In this document: positions 49,389 through 58,749 of the stretch, in pieces
Numbering within the stretch: the first letter of the stretch is position 1
Layout of the letters: the number at the start of each line of letters is the position of its first letter
Assembly: GCF_030345705.1 (NCBI RefSeq)
Contig: NZ_JAUASW010000001.1
Span: forward strand, 62,001 to 126,000
Origin: Pelomonas sp. SE-A7
GTDB taxonomy: Bacteria > Pseudomonadota > Gammaproteobacteria > Burkholderiales > Burkholderiaceae_C
DNA length: 64,000 nucleotides
Direction: 5' to 3'
The notes under the pieces: model-generated
Databases searched by the model: none
What the model was told of the DNA's origin: nothing
What the model saw: the letters and a program-made list of their open reading frames with translations, nothing else
Position numbers and translations under genes: made by a program

Positions 49389-51383
49389 TCAGCCCAGCTT
49401 CAGCAGTTCGTCGAAGATGGTCTGCGCGGTCTGCAGCATCTTGGCGGCCGCCTGGTAGCCCTGCTGGTACTGCATCAGCCGGGCCGCCTCTTCGTCCATG
49501 TTGACGCCGACCTGGCCGGCACGCGTAGCCTCGGCATTGCTGGCGACGCTGGTCGAGACCTCGCTCAGGTACTGCGCCCCCTGGACCCGCGAGGCGATAT
49601 TGGTCATGGCCGCGGCATAGGCATCCGAAGGCGTGGCCCCGGCCCGCACGCTGCCGTCGGGCTGGGGCGTGCGGCCGACGAACATCTCGGTCTGGATGTT
49701 CAGGAAGGCCTTGGCATTGGCATTGTTCGAAGCCGGGAACTGGGTGATGCCGGTGGTGATCACGTCACCGTCGCGCGGCACGCCGTTCAGGGTCAGCTCG
49801 AAGCCCAGGTCGATGCCGGCCGCCGGCTCGTTGCCGATCTTGGCGCCCGGGCGCCACTTGCCGGGCAGCGTGCTGCCGTCGGCCAGGGTCAGGGTGTAGT
49901 TGACGCTCTGGTCGACCGGATCGACCGTGCCGAACAGCACCGACATCGGCTGCAGCGCCGGGTCGTACTTGCTGTTGACCACGTAGAGCGACTCGACGGT
50001 GGCCGTGCCGGTGTTGTTGACGTCGACCACGGCCGTGATCGGAGCGGCGGCGGCAATGCCGTTGGTGGAGTCCAGCGTGCGCTTCATGGTCACGGCGGCC
50101 TGGGCCACCGGCTCGACCAGGAAGGCGTCTTCAGGGCCCAAGGCAGCGCCGCTTGCCGTGACCCGGAATCCGTATTGCGACTCGATCTGGGCGGCCGTCA
50201 GGGTGACGCTGGTGCCGCCCGGGCGCGTCGTCATGATGTAGGAATCGGGCGTGCCGCTGGGGTCGGCCTTGAGCACGTAGGACTCAGGGCGCAGGCGGCT
50301 GGCGTCCGTGATCTGCACGGTCAGCATCGAGGCAAAGGTGCCGTCCGGATTGCGCGCATTGGTCGAAGCCGGCAGCGTCTTCGGTTCGGCGAAGCTGAAG
50401 ATGGGCGAGCCCTTGCCGGGGGGCGTGGACGAGTCCAGTCCCAGGGCCTGCTGGTCGTTGACACGCTTGGCGAAAGCCACGGCCAACTGGCCGACCAGGT
50501 TGCGGGCGTCCTGCAGGTCCTGGTTCTGGTAGCGCAGCAGGGCGGTGATCGAGCCGCCGGTCAGCACGCTCTCGTCCAGGCGGCGCTTGCCGCTGGATTC
50601 GGTGATCGAGAGCTGCACCCGATTGCCGTCATAGGTGTCGGGCGCGACGTCCAGCTGCTGGGCGATCGAGCCCAGCACCAGGCGCTGGCCGCCGCCGATG
50701 AAGATGCCCACCGTGCCGTCTTCCGATGGCAGGGTGCTCACCTGCACATATTCGCTGAGCTTGTTGATCAGCTGGTCGCGCTGGTCCAGCAGGTCGTTGG
50801 CCGTGTGGCCGGAGCCGGTGCTGCGGGCGATCTGGTCATTGGCCGCGGCGATCTGCGTGGCCAGCTGGTTGACCACGTTGATGTTGGCGCGCAGGTCGCT
50901 GACCAGGCCGGCCTGCAGGTCGGCCAGCTGCTGGCCGGCACTGGCGTAGCGGGCCGCCAGCTCCTGGGCACGGCCCAGCACGACCTGGCGGGCCGAGGGG
51001 TCGCTGGGACGGCTGGCCACGTCGACCATGGCATTGAGGAACTGGTTGGCCGCCTGGCCCAGGCCCTGGTCACCGGGCGGGAACAGCTTCTCCAGCTGCT
51101 GCAGGTTGGTCAGCCGGGTCGAGTCCATGAAGGCCTGCGACTTGGAAGCCGCCGCGTCCTTGGTCAGGAACTCGTTGTAGGCCCGCGTGACGGTCTGGAC
51201 ATTGACGCCCTTGCCGAAGAAGCCCGAGCCGGTGAACTGGCCTTCGGGCGTGGTCAGCACCACCTGCTGGCGCGAATAGCCCGGCGTGTTGGCGTTGGCA
51301 ATGTTCTGGCCGACGGTGTTCAGGGCGGCCTGGTTCGCGAACATGGCCCGCATGCCCAGGGACAGCAGCGCGGAGGTTCCCAT
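49389..51383 (-). CDS. flgK: Hook-filament junction protein FlgK
   Basis: 664 residues, longer than enteric FlgK (about 550) because the central surface region is expanded. N-terminal motif QNIANANTPGYSRQQVVL and C-terminal GVNMDEEAARLMQYQQGYQAAAKML (in parts) are the usual rod/hook-family ends. It forms the first junction ring on the hook. A 19-base gap to flgJ. The two late genes flgK and flgL have no sigma-28 site I could recognise directly upstream. Confidence 0.95.
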   Translation of the reverse strand: MGTSALLSLGMRAMFANQAALNTVGQNIANANTPGYSRQQVVLTTPEGQFTGSGFFGKGVNVQTVTRAYNEFLTKDAAASKSQAFMDSTRLTNLQQLEKLFPPGDQGLGQAANQFLNAMVDVASRPSDPSARQVVLGRAQELAARYASAGQQLADLQAGLVSDLRANINVVNQLATQIAAANDQIARSTGSGHTANDLLDQRDQLINKLSEYVQVSTLPSEDGTVGIFIGGGQRLVLGSIAQQLDVAPDTYDGNRVQLSITESSGKRRLDESVLTGGSITALLRYQNQDLQDARNLVGQLAVAFAKRVNDQQALGLDSSTPPGKGSPIFSFAEPKTLPASTNARNPDGTFASMLTVQITDASRLRPESYVLKADPSGTPDSYIMTTRPGGTSVTLTAAQIESQYGFRVTASGAALGPEDAFLVEPVAQAAVTMKRTLDSTNGIAAAAPITAVVDVNNTGTATVESLYVVNSKYDPALQPMSVLFGTVDPVDQSVNYTLTLADGSTLPGKWRPGAKIGNEPAAGIDLGFELTLNGVPRDGDVITTGITQFPASNNANAKAFLNIQTEMFVGRTPQPDGSVRAGATPSDAYAAAMTNIASRVQGAQYLSEVSTSVASNAEATRAGQVGVNMDEEAARLMQYQQGYQAAAKMLQTAQTIFDELLKLG

Positions 51384-51402
51384 CGCTCAGCTCCCTTCGT
51401 CT

Positions 51403-52257
51403 TCAGGCCATGGCGCGCTGCACGCGCACCGTGGTGTTGATCACCCGGGCCAGCTTGCTGGCGTAGTCGGGGTCGGTGGCGTAGCCGGCCTTTTGCAGAC
51501 CTTGGGCAAAGCGCTCGGCGCTCGCATTGCCGCCCGCCTGAGCCTGGGCCACGACCTGAGCATAGCGTTGGTTGTTGCCGAGCAGCCGGGCGTAGTCCTT
51601 GAAGGACTCCTCGTAACTGGCATAGGCGCGGAATTTTGCCGTCACCTTCTGCGGCTTGCCGTCCACGTACTCGGTGGTCTGCACGTCCACGGTCTTGCCG
51701 GTCCAGCCCGGCGTGGCCTTGATGCCGAACACGTTGAACGAGTTCGTGCCGTCCTTGGCCACGATCTCCCGCTTGCCCCAGCCCGACTCATGGGCGGCCT
51801 GGGCCAGCATGAAGCTGGCGGGGATTCCAGTGGCGCTTGAGGCCGCCTTGGCGGCGCTGTCGTGCTTCTGGATGAAGTCCTGCACATGGGGCTGGACGTT
51901 CTTCCGGGTCAGCGAGGGCAGGGCGGCCGGCTTGGCGGGCTCGGCCTTGTCCGGGCTCACACCCATCTGGCGCTGCAGCTGGCGGGTGATGGCGTCCGAC
52001 AGGCCACCAGGCAGACCGGTCATCTTCTGGGCGAACTGGGTGTCCAGCATCTCGGTGCCCAGCTGGGTGGCCGAGTTGTCGAGCAGGCCCGAGGACAGCG
52101 TGGCCGAGCGCATGCTCTTCATCACTTCCTGCATGAACAGGGCCTCGAACTGCTTGGCCGCCTCGCGCACCGAGGACTTGGGGTCGCGCGCGGCCGCGGC
52201 GCGCAGCGCCTCGATCGAGCGGTTGTCGGTGTTGGCGGAGACGGGACTGCTGCTCAT
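51403..52257 (-). CDS. flgJ: Flagellar rod cap and muramidase FlgJ
   Basis: 284 residues. Residues 30-110 are the rod-binding cap (AAKQFEALFMQEVMKSMRSA, LDTQFAQKMTG), and residues 135-280 the glucosaminidase domain (FIQKHDSAAKAASSATGIPASFMLAQAAHESGWGK in outline, with the catalytic Glu in AHESGWG). It cuts peptidoglycan to let the rod pass. Two-domain layout as in other beta/gammaproteobacteria. Two bases separate its start from the flgI stop. Confidence 0.95.
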   Translation of the reverse strand: MSSSPVSANTDNRSIEALRAAAARDPKSSVREAAKQFEALFMQEVMKSMRSATLSSGLLDNSATQLGTEMLDTQFAQKMTGLPGGLSDAITRQLQRQMGVSPDKAEPAKPAALPSLTRKNVQPHVQDFIQKHDSAAKAASSATGIPASFMLAQAAHESGWGKREIVAKDGTNSFNVFGIKATPGWTGKTVDVQTTEYVDGKPQKVTAKFRAYASYEESFKDYARLLGNNQRYAQVVAQAQAGGNASAERFAQGLQKAGYATDPDYASKLARVINTTVRVQRAMA

Positions 52258-52259
52258 GA

Positions 52260-53387
52260 TCAGATCACCTCGAGCTCGGCGTTGAGGGCGCCGGCGCTCT
52301 TGATGGCCTGCAGGATGGCCAGCAGGTCCTGCGGGGTGGCGCCCAGCGCATTGAGGGCCTTGACCACCTCGCTGAGCTTGGTGCCGGCGGGCAACTGGAT
52401 CAGGCTGCCGGGCTCCTGCCTGATCGCGATGTCGGTCTTCTCGGCCACCGTGGTCTGTCCGCCGGACAGGGCGTTCGGCTGGCTGATGATGGGCGTGGTG
52501 CTGATGGTCACCGACAGGCTGCCATGGGCCACGGCGCAGGCCGAGAGCTGCACCGCCTGGTTCATGACGATGGAGCCGGTGCGGGCATTGATGACCACCT
52601 TGGCGGCCGGCTCGCTGGACTCGAGCGAGAGGTTCTCGACATCGGCCAGGAAGGCGACGCGCTCGTCGGTGCCGGCCGGGGCCTTGACCCGGATCACGCG
52701 CCCGTCCAACGCCTGGGCGGTGCCATCGCCCTTGGCGCGGTTGATGGCGCGGACCACGGCGCGGGCCGTGGCGTAGTCGCTGGCGTTCAGGTCGAGCTGG
52801 ATGGCGTCGCCGCTTTGCAGGGCATTGGGCACCGCGCGCTCGACCAGGGCGCCCGCCGGGATGCGGCCGGCGCTCAGGTGGTTGATCTGGACCTTGGAGC
52901 CGCCCGCCGCGGCGCCGGCGCCGCCGACGATCAGATTGCCCTGGGCGAGGGCATAGACCTGGCCGTCGGCGCCCTTGAGCGGCGTGGCGATCAGGGTTCC
53001 GCCGCGCAGGCTCTTGGCGTTGCCTATGGATGAGACGTTGATGTCCAGCTGCTGGCCCGGCTGCGCAAACGGCGGCAGGCTGGCGGTCACCAGCACGGCC
53101 GCGATATTGCGCGGCTGCATCTGCACGCCTTGCGGCAGCAGGATGCCGAACTGCTGCAGCATGGCCGACAGGCTCTGGCCGGTGAACGGGGCCTGCGTGG
53201 TCTGGTCGCCGGTGCCGTCCAGACCCACGACCAGGCCGTAGCCGGTCAGCGGGTTGGAACGCACGCCCTGGACGGCGGCGATTTCCTTGATGCGGGTGGC
53301 GAGGGCCGGTTGCAGCGCGGCGGCGATCAGCAGCCCCAGCGCGACGACGGCCTTCAGCAGATTTCGGGGGGCTTGTACGGAAAACAT
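52260..53387 (-). CDS. flgI: Flagellar P-ring protein FlgI
   Basis: 375 residues with a signal peptide (AVVALGLLIAAALQPALA) and the family start RIKEIAAVQGVRSNPLTGYGLVVGLDGTGDQT (in parts). The C-terminal end GATPQDLLAILQAIKSAGALNAELEVI is typical (in parts). It forms the periplasmic P ring around the rod with help from FlgA. Confidence 0.96.
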   Translation of the reverse strand: MFSVQAPRNLLKAVVALGLLIAAALQPALATRIKEIAAVQGVRSNPLTGYGLVVGLDGTGDQTTQAPFTGQSLSAMLQQFGILLPQGVQMQPRNIAAVLVTASLPPFAQPGQQLDINVSSIGNAKSLRGGTLIATPLKGADGQVYALAQGNLIVGGAGAAAGGSKVQINHLSAGRIPAGALVERAVPNALQSGDAIQLDLNASDYATARAVVRAINRAKGDGTAQALDGRVIRVKAPAGTDERVAFLADVENLSLESSEPAAKVVINARTGSIVMNQAVQLSACAVAHGSLSVTISTTPIISQPNALSGGQTTVAEKTDIAIRQEPGSLIQLPAGTKLSEVVKALNALGATPQDLLAILQAIKSAGALNAELEVI

Positions 53388-53430
53388 GGCGGCAGCAGGA
53401 GAGGGTCCTGTCTGCCGATTCTTCCGAAAC

Positions 53431-54108
53431 TTAAGTCGGCCAAAGATTCAAGAAGAACCTGGATAGCCAGCCTATTCCATGGGCGTCGGCGGTGGCGCCG
53501 CGGCCGCGCTGTTCGATGCGCACATTGGCGATCTGGGTCGAGGCGACCGAATTGCCCTGGCCTATGGCCCGCGGGTCGACCTGGCCGGAGAAGCGCAGCA
53601 CGTCGACGTTGTGGTTGACGCCGATCTGCTTCTCGCCCTGGATCATCAGATGGCCGTTGGGCAGCACCGCCGTGACCACGGCCGTGATCGTGCCGCTGAA
53701 CTCGTTGTTGTTCTGGTTGGCGCCCTTGCCGGTGGACTTGTTCGACGAGGTGGCGCCGGCCGAGGCGCGGCCGAAGGAATTGGACGAGATGCCGGGCAGG
53801 GCGGTGACGCCGGCCGACAGCGCGCCGTCCTTGGCCAGCTCGCTGGTCGAGCTCTGGCTGGCCGAGACCTTTTCGGTGATCTGGATGGTGACGGTATCTC
53901 CGACCAGGCGGGCGCGGTGGTCCTCGAACAGCGGCCGGTAGCTGCTGGCCTGATAGATCGAGCCGTTGGAGGGGCCGGTGTTGGCGGCCGCAGGCATCAT
54001 CACCACGGGCTGGTTCTGCATTTCCACATGCGGCTGCGGATAGAGCGCGCCGCAACCGGACAGCAGCCAGGAGGCGGCGGCGAGAAGACCAAGGCGGAAG
54101 AACTTCAT
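53431..54108 (-). CDS. flgH: Flagellar L-ring lipoprotein FlgH
   Basis: 225 residues from ATG 54108 with AGGAG eight bases upstream; GTG 54117 would add three residues. Lipobox LLSGC puts the lipidated Cys at residue 19. Family motifs: LVGDTVTIQITEKVSASQSS, FSGTITAVVTAVLPNGHLMIQGEK (in parts) and FSGQVDPRAI. It forms the outer-membrane L ring. A gap of 43 bases separates it from flgI. Confidence 0.95.
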   Translation of the reverse strand: MKFFRLGLLAAASWLLSGCGALYPQPHVEMQNQPVVMMPAAANTGPSNGSIYQASSYRPLFEDHRARLVGDTVTIQITEKVSASQSSTSELAKDGALSAGVTALPGISSNSFGRASAGATSSNKSTGKGANQNNNEFSGTITAVVTAVLPNGHLMIQGEKQIGVNHNVDVLRFSGQVDPRAIGQGNSVASTQIANVRIEQRGRGATADAHGIGWLSRFFLNLWPT

Positions 54109-54123
54109 GAGCGCCACTCCTGC

Positions 54124-54906
54124 TCAGATCTGGGCGAGCTTCTGCAGCATCTGGTCCGAGGTCTGCACGGCCTTGGAATTCAGCTCGTAGGCGCGCTGGG
54201 TCTGGATCATCGAGACCAGTTCCTCGACCACGTTGACGTTGGAGGTTTCGACGAAACCCTGCTGCAGCGAGCCTATGCCGTTGGCATTGGGTGAGCCGGC
54301 ATTGGGCGTGCCCGACGAAGCGGTCTCGGCGAACAGGTTCTGGCCCTTGGGCTCCAGGCCGGCCGGATTGATGAAGGTGGCCAGCTGGAGCTGTCCCACG
54401 GTCTGCGGGGTCGCCTGGCCGGGCACGGTGATGCTGACGGTGCCGTCCTGGCCCACCGTCACGCTCAGGGCATTGGCCGGGATGGTGATGCCGGGCAGCA
54501 CGGTGTTGCCATTGCTGGTGACCATCTGACCGTTGGCGTCGAGCTGGAAGGCGCCGTCGCGGGTGTAGGCCGTCGTCCCATCGGGCATCTGGATCTGGAA
54601 GAAACCGCTGCCCTTGATCGCCAGGTCCAGGTTGTTGCTGGTCTGCTGGAGATTGCCCTGGCTGAAGATGCGCGAGGTGGCGACCGGGCGCACGCCCAGG
54701 CCGACCTGCAGGCCGGTGGGCAGCTGGGTCTGCTCGGTGCTGTTGGCGCCGCTCTGGCGCAGGTTCTGATAGATCAGGTCCTCGAACACCGCATGCGAAC
54801 GCTTGAAGCCGTTGGTGGCCACGTTGGCAAGGTTGTGCGAGATCGTGTCCAGCTGGGTCTGCTGGGCTTCCATGCCGGTCTTGGCAATCCAGAGTGAGCG
54901 GATCAT
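54124..54906 (-). CDS. flgG: Flagellar distal rod protein FlgG
   Basis: 260 residues, the standard FlgG length. N-terminal LDTISHNLANVATNGFKRSHAVFEDLIYQ (in parts), central GSGFFQIQMPDGTTAYTRDGAF and C-terminal NVVEELVSMIQTQRAYELNSKAVQTSDQML (in parts) are well conserved. Major component of the distal rod. Confidence 0.97.
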   Translation of the reverse strand: MIRSLWIAKTGMEAQQTQLDTISHNLANVATNGFKRSHAVFEDLIYQNLRQSGANSTEQTQLPTGLQVGLGVRPVATSRIFSQGNLQQTSNNLDLAIKGSGFFQIQMPDGTTAYTRDGAFQLDANGQMVTSNGNTVLPGITIPANALSVTVGQDGTVSITVPGQATPQTVGQLQLATFINPAGLEPKGQNLFAETASSGTPNAGSPNANGIGSLQQGFVETSNVNVVEELVSMIQTQRAYELNSKAVQTSDQMLQKLAQI

Positions 54907-54915
54907 GGCTATTCC

Positions 54916-55641
54916 TTAGGACGTGCCGAGCAGCTTGGCGGACTGCTGGCCCTGGGTCTGGGCAATCTGCAGCAGCTTCATCTGCTGCTCGAACTGGCGC
55001 GAGGCCGCGATCATGGCGACCATGGTCTCGACCGGGCTGACGTTGGAACCTTCAAGGGCGCCGTCCTGCAGCCGTGCCGTGGCATCGGCCGGCAGGTCGC
55101 CATCGCCGGCGCGGAACAGGCCGTCGGTGCCGCGGGTCAGCGGCGCCTCGGGCGTCACCAGCTTGAGCTTGGCGATATTGGTCGGCCGGCCTGTCGGCCC
55201 CTTGGCGCTGATGGTGCCGTCACTTCCTATGGTCAGCTCGCTGTCGGGCGGCACCTGGATGGGGCCGCCGTCGCCCATCACCTGCAGGCCGTTGCGCTGC
55301 ACCAGCAGGCCCTCGGCGTTGACGTCCAGCGCACCTGCGCGGGTGTAGGCCTCGGTGCCGTCCAGGGCCTGCACGGCCAGCCAGGCATTGCCCTTCATGG
55401 CCACGTCGAGGTTGCGGCCGGTCGGCGTGATGGCGCCGGCGTCGCTGCTGTAGCCTATCGTCGTCTCGAGCGCATAGGCGCGCGTGCTGGCGCCGTCGCC
55501 GCGCACCGGCACGGCGCGGAAGGCCGCCAGCTCGGCGCGGAAACCGTTGGTCGAGACATTGGCCAGGTTGTTGGCCAGCACGTCCTGGCGCTGCATCGAG
55601 GCCTTGGCCCCGGCCATCGACAGGTAGATCATGCGGTCCAT
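54916..55641 (-). CDS. flgF: Flagellar proximal rod protein FlgF
   Basis: 241 residues. Starts MIYLSMAGAKASMQRQDVLA after a short lead (MDR) and has the NNLANVSTNGFRAELA motif, KGNAWLAVQALDGTEAYTRAG and the C-terminal VETMVAMIAASRQFEQQMKLL. Nine bases upstream of flgG in the same operon. Family and position agree. Confidence 0.96.
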   Translation of the reverse strand: MDRMIYLSMAGAKASMQRQDVLANNLANVSTNGFRAELAAFRAVPVRGDGASTRAYALETTIGYSSDAGAITPTGRNLDVAMKGNAWLAVQALDGTEAYTRAGALDVNAEGLLVQRNGLQVMGDGGPIQVPPDSELTIGSDGTISAKGPTGRPTNIAKLKLVTPEAPLTRGTDGLFRAGDGDLPADATARLQDGALEGSNVSPVETMVAMIAASRQFEQQMKLLQIAQTQGQQSAKLLGTS

Positions 55642-55664
55642 GACGTGCTCCTAGAGGCTCAGGG

Positions 55665-57059
55665 TCAGCGCAGGTTCACCAGCGTCTGCAGCACCGAGTC
55701 CAGCGTCTTGATGGACTGGGCATTGGCCTGGTAGACGCGCTGCGCCGTGACCATGTTGACCAGCTCGGCGGTCAGATCGATGTTGGACTCTTCCAGCGCG
55801 CCGGGCTGAAGCACGCCGAGGTTGCCGTCGCCGGGCACGCCGACCACCGGTTCGCCCGAGGTGTTGGTGCGAGCCCAGACGTTGCCGCCCTGCGGCGCCA
55901 GGCCCTGGTTGTTGCGGAACGAGGCCAGCTCGACCTGGCCGGCCGGCTTGGATTCACCATTCGAATAGCGGGCAGTCACGATGCCGTTCTTCTCGACCAC
56001 GATGCCGGTCAGCTGGCCCGGTGCATAGCCGTTCTGCGTCAGGTCGGTGACGCCGAAGCTGGCACCGCTCTCGGTCGCGCCGGTGATGTCGAACTCGATG
56101 CCGAGCAGATTGGGGTCGGGGTTCAGCGGATCGTCGTAGGGAATGGGCAGCGTCGAGGCACCGGAGGCATTGGTGCCGGCGGGCAGGCGCAGGTCCAGCT
56201 TGATGCCGGGGCCGGGAACGACAGGCGAGCCGCCGGTGGCCGCGAACTTGAGCTGGGTGTAGGGCGTGGTCGGATTGCCGTTGGCGTCCAGGACGATGGC
56301 CGCGCCGGCCGAGTCGAGTTCGACCGGCTTGCCGTTGGCCGTGATGTAGAGGTTCCAGACGTCGTAGCCGGTGCCCGCTTCCGGGTTGTTGGCCTTCTGG
56401 AAGTACATGGTCACCGCCACCGGCTGGCCCTTGGCGTCGTAGGCCGTCATCGAGGTGGCGTTGTTGTAGGTGCTCGGGTCGTTGAGCGTGATGCCCAGGG
56501 CGTCGACCTTGGAGTTGGGGTCGGTCGGATCCGACAGCGTGTACGGTGCCGTCGCGGCGGCCCGCGAGTCGAGGTTGAACTCCATGTCCACCCGGGTGGT
56601 CGACTTGGGTTCGATGCCCTTGGTCGGCAGGCTCAGCGGCTGTGCCAGGCCGGGCTGGATCTTGCCGTTGGAGTCGGCCGGATAGCCCAGCAGCCTCAGG
56701 CTGCCGTTGTTGACGATGTTGCCTTCGCGGTCCACCTTGAACTGGCCGTTACGGCTGTAGACCACCGGGTTCTTGCCGTCGCTGAGCTGGAAGAAGCCAC
56801 CGCCGTTGATGGCCAGGTCCATCGAGCTTTCGGTGATGGTGATGTTGCCCTGGGTGAACTGCTGGGCCACCGCCGCCAACTGGGTGCCGATACCGATGCT
56901 GCTGGCGCTGCCGCCACTCAGCGAGGCGGCATACAGGTCGGCGAATTCGACCCGCGAGGACTTGGCGCCGAAGGTGTTGGCATTGGCGATGTTGTTGCCG
57001 ATGACCTCGAGGTTCTTGCTCGAGGCGTTCAGACCGGAGAGACCTTGCTGGAAGCCCAT
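55665..57059 (-). CDS. flgE: Flagellar hook protein FlgE
   Basis: 464 residues, somewhat longer than enteric FlgE (about 400) through the outer domains. The N-terminus (GFQQGLSGLNASSKNLEVIGNNIANANTFGAKSS, in parts) and C-terminus (NIDLTAELVNMVTAQRVYQANAQSIKTLDSVLQ, in parts) match. The central part contains the FlgE-specific strings INGGGFFQLSDG and TSMTAYDAKGQPVAVTMYF. It builds the hook, length-limited by FliK. Confidence 0.96.
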   Translation of the reverse strand: MGFQQGLSGLNASSKNLEVIGNNIANANTFGAKSSRVEFADLYAASLSGGSASSIGIGTQLAAVAQQFTQGNITITESSMDLAINGGGFFQLSDGKNPVVYSRNGQFKVDREGNIVNNGSLRLLGYPADSNGKIQPGLAQPLSLPTKGIEPKSTTRVDMEFNLDSRAAATAPYTLSDPTDPNSKVDALGITLNDPSTYNNATSMTAYDAKGQPVAVTMYFQKANNPEAGTGYDVWNLYITANGKPVELDSAGAAIVLDANGNPTTPYTQLKFAATGGSPVVPGPGIKLDLRLPAGTNASGASTLPIPYDDPLNPDPNLLGIEFDITGATESGASFGVTDLTQNGYAPGQLTGIVVEKNGIVTARYSNGESKPAGQVELASFRNNQGLAPQGGNVWARTNTSGEPVVGVPGDGNLGVLQPGALEESNIDLTAELVNMVTAQRVYQANAQSIKTLDSVLQTLVNLR

Positions 57060-57112
57060 GATGCGAGTCCTTGCTGTAAGAGAGGGTGGTCGTGGACGAT
57101 GTTGGCGGCGGC

Positions 57113-57754
57113 CTAGTCGATCGTCACGATCTTGCTGTAGTCGATGGTGCCGAGCGTGCTCAGCTGCAGCAGGGCCTTGGAGCCGCTGATGTTGATGGCC
57201 TCGACCTTGTCTTGCGAATAGGTGGTGCTGGTCACTGCCGCCGTGCCGCTGGTGGCGGTGATGCGGTAGTTCAGGCTGGCGTTGCCGCCGGCCTTGCTCA
57301 TCGGCCAGCTGAACTCCTGCATGCCCTTGCTCTGGGCGCCCAGCTCCACCGTGTCGATGACGGAGCCGGCCGGGCTCAGCACTTCCAGCTTGACGCGGTC
57401 CGCGGCGCCATCGAGCTGGTAGACGCCGGTGGCCGTGTCGGTGCCAAACTTGAGCCGGTTGCCTTCAATCGTGACGTCGCGGCCGATCAGCGAGGCACTC
57501 TGCAGCGCCTGGGTCTGGGCCATCTGGGACGACAGGGCCTTGAGGCTGGTGTCCAGCGTGCTGATGCCGCTGACCGTCTGGATCTGCGCCATCTGGGTCG
57601 TGACCTGGGCGTTGTCCATGGGGTTCATCGGATCCTGGTTCTGCATCTGGGCGACCAGCAGCTTCAGGAAGCGGTCCTGCGTGTCCTGCGCATTCTTGGT
57701 CGCGGTCGTGGTGCTGCCCGAACCGGTGGTGTTGACGACGGAACCGACGTCCAT
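57113..57754 (-). CDS. flgD: Hook-cap protein FlgD
   Basis: 213 residues. Motif DRFLKLLVAQMQNQDPMNPMDNAQVTTQMAQIQTV (in parts) near the N-terminus is diagnostic, followed by a C-terminal beta domain (LDGAADRVKLEVLSPAGSVIDTVELG, in parts). FlgD caps the growing hook and is discarded. The gene lies between flgC and flgE. Confidence 0.96.
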   Translation of the reverse strand: MDVGSVVNTTGSGSTTTATKNAQDTQDRFLKLLVAQMQNQDPMNPMDNAQVTTQMAQIQTVSGISTLDTSLKALSSQMAQTQALQSASLIGRDVTIEGNRLKFGTDTATGVYQLDGAADRVKLEVLSPAGSVIDTVELGAQSKGMQEFSWPMSKAGGNASLNYRITATSGTAAVTSTTYSQDKVEAINISGSKALLQLSTLGTIDYSKIVTID

Positions 57755-57768
57755 GCTTGACTCCTCGC

Positions 57769-58179
57769 TCAGCCCTGGCCGAGCTGCAAGGTCTTGAGCA
57801 GCAGGCTCTTGGCCGTGCTCATGACTTCGATGTTGTTCTGGTAGGAACGTGAGGCCGAGATCATGTTGACCATCTCCTCGACCGTGTTCACGTTGCTGTA
57901 GGTGACATAGCCGTCGGCGTCCGCCTGCGGATGCTTGGGATCGTGGACGCGCCGGCCTGGCGTCTGGTCTTCGCTGATGTTGGCAACCTTGACGCCCGCG
58001 GCACCGGGGTCGTTGTTGATCAGCAGGGTCTGGAACACCGTCTGGCGGGCCTTGTAGGCCTGGCCGTCGGGGCCGGCCACGGTGTCGGCATTGGCCAGGT
58101 TGCTGGCCACGGTGTTCAGCCGCTGGCTCTGCGCGCTGACTGCGCTGCCGGAGACGTTGAAGATCTGGAACATCGACAT
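57769..58179 (-). CDS. flgC: Flagellar proximal rod protein FlgC
   Basis: 136 residues. N-terminal QSQRLNTVASNLANADTV and the AYKARQTVF stretch, and C-terminal YVTYSNVNTVEEMVNMISASRSYQNNIEVM (in parts), are the family ends. Rod protein built on FlgB. Nineteen bases after flgB. Confidence 0.96.
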   Translation of the reverse strand: MSMFQIFNVSGSAVSAQSQRLNTVASNLANADTVAGPDGQAYKARQTVFQTLLINNDPGAAGVKVANISEDQTPGRRVHDPKHPQADADGYVTYSNVNTVEEMVNMISASRSYQNNIEVMSTAKSLLLKTLQLGQG

Positions 58180-58198
58180 GGCCGGGTCCTCCTGCTAC

Positions 58199-58609
58199 TT
58201 AAGCCGCGTTGTGCGACTTCATCGCATCCAGCGCGGTACGCACGCTGCTGTTGATGAAGCGCAGCGTGGCCTCGTACTTGACCGAGTTGTCGGCGAAGCT
58301 GGCCCGCTCGCGGTCCATGTCCACCGTGTTGCTGTCCAGATTGGTCTGAGCCGGCAGCGAATACTGGCGCTGCAGCTCGTGACGGGCGCTGAACAGCGGC
58401 TGGAACGGGGTGCTGGTCGAACCGCCGGTCGTGTTCGTCTGCTGGGCGGCCGTGGCTTCGCGCAGCGCGCGGGCGAAATCGAAGTCCCGGGCCTGGTAGC
58501 CCGGCGTGTCGGCATTGGCGATGTTGCTCGCCAGCAGGCGCTGGCGCTCGGACCGCAGCACCAGGGCTTCGGTCTGGAAGTTCAGCGTGTCGGTCAGGCG
58601 GTTCAACAT
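58199..58609 (-). CDS. flgB: Flagellar proximal rod protein FlgB
   Basis: 136 residues from ATG 58609 (MLNRLTDTLNFQTEALVLRSERQRLLASNIANADTPGYQARD in outline). The frame extends upstream to 58642 but the family begins here. C-terminal DSNTVDMDRERASFADNSVKYEATLRFI (in parts) is typical. First gene of the minus-strand flg operon, divergent from flgA over 140 bases. Confidence 0.95.
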   Translation of the reverse strand: MLNRLTDTLNFQTEALVLRSERQRLLASNIANADTPGYQARDFDFARALREATAAQQTNTTGGSTSTPFQPLFSARHELQRQYSLPAQTNLDSNTVDMDRERASFADNSVKYEATLRFINSSVRTALDAMKSHNAA

Positions 58610-58749
58610 GGCGGGGACCCGGGGCGCGCCACTTCGGCGCATGGACAGGATTGTGTTGGGGGGCTTGCAAAACTTGAGTCCGAAAAGAACGTGGATTGCT
58701 GCGCATTTCGGCGCCCTGGGCGCTTCGGCCGGGCTCCAGAATCCTGGCC

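Noticed and set aside
47187..51440. Long plus-strand open frame (about 1417 codons) opposite the HDOD gene, flgL and flgK
   Set aside because: Antisense shadow of three clear minus-strand genes; composition is repetitive (Gly/Gln/Val/His) with no domains.
53410..53440. TTAAGTTT on the minus strand before flgI as a sigma-28 promoter
   Set aside because: The -10 at correct spacing is poor (GCAGACAG), and flgI is an early/middle gene in the flg operon.
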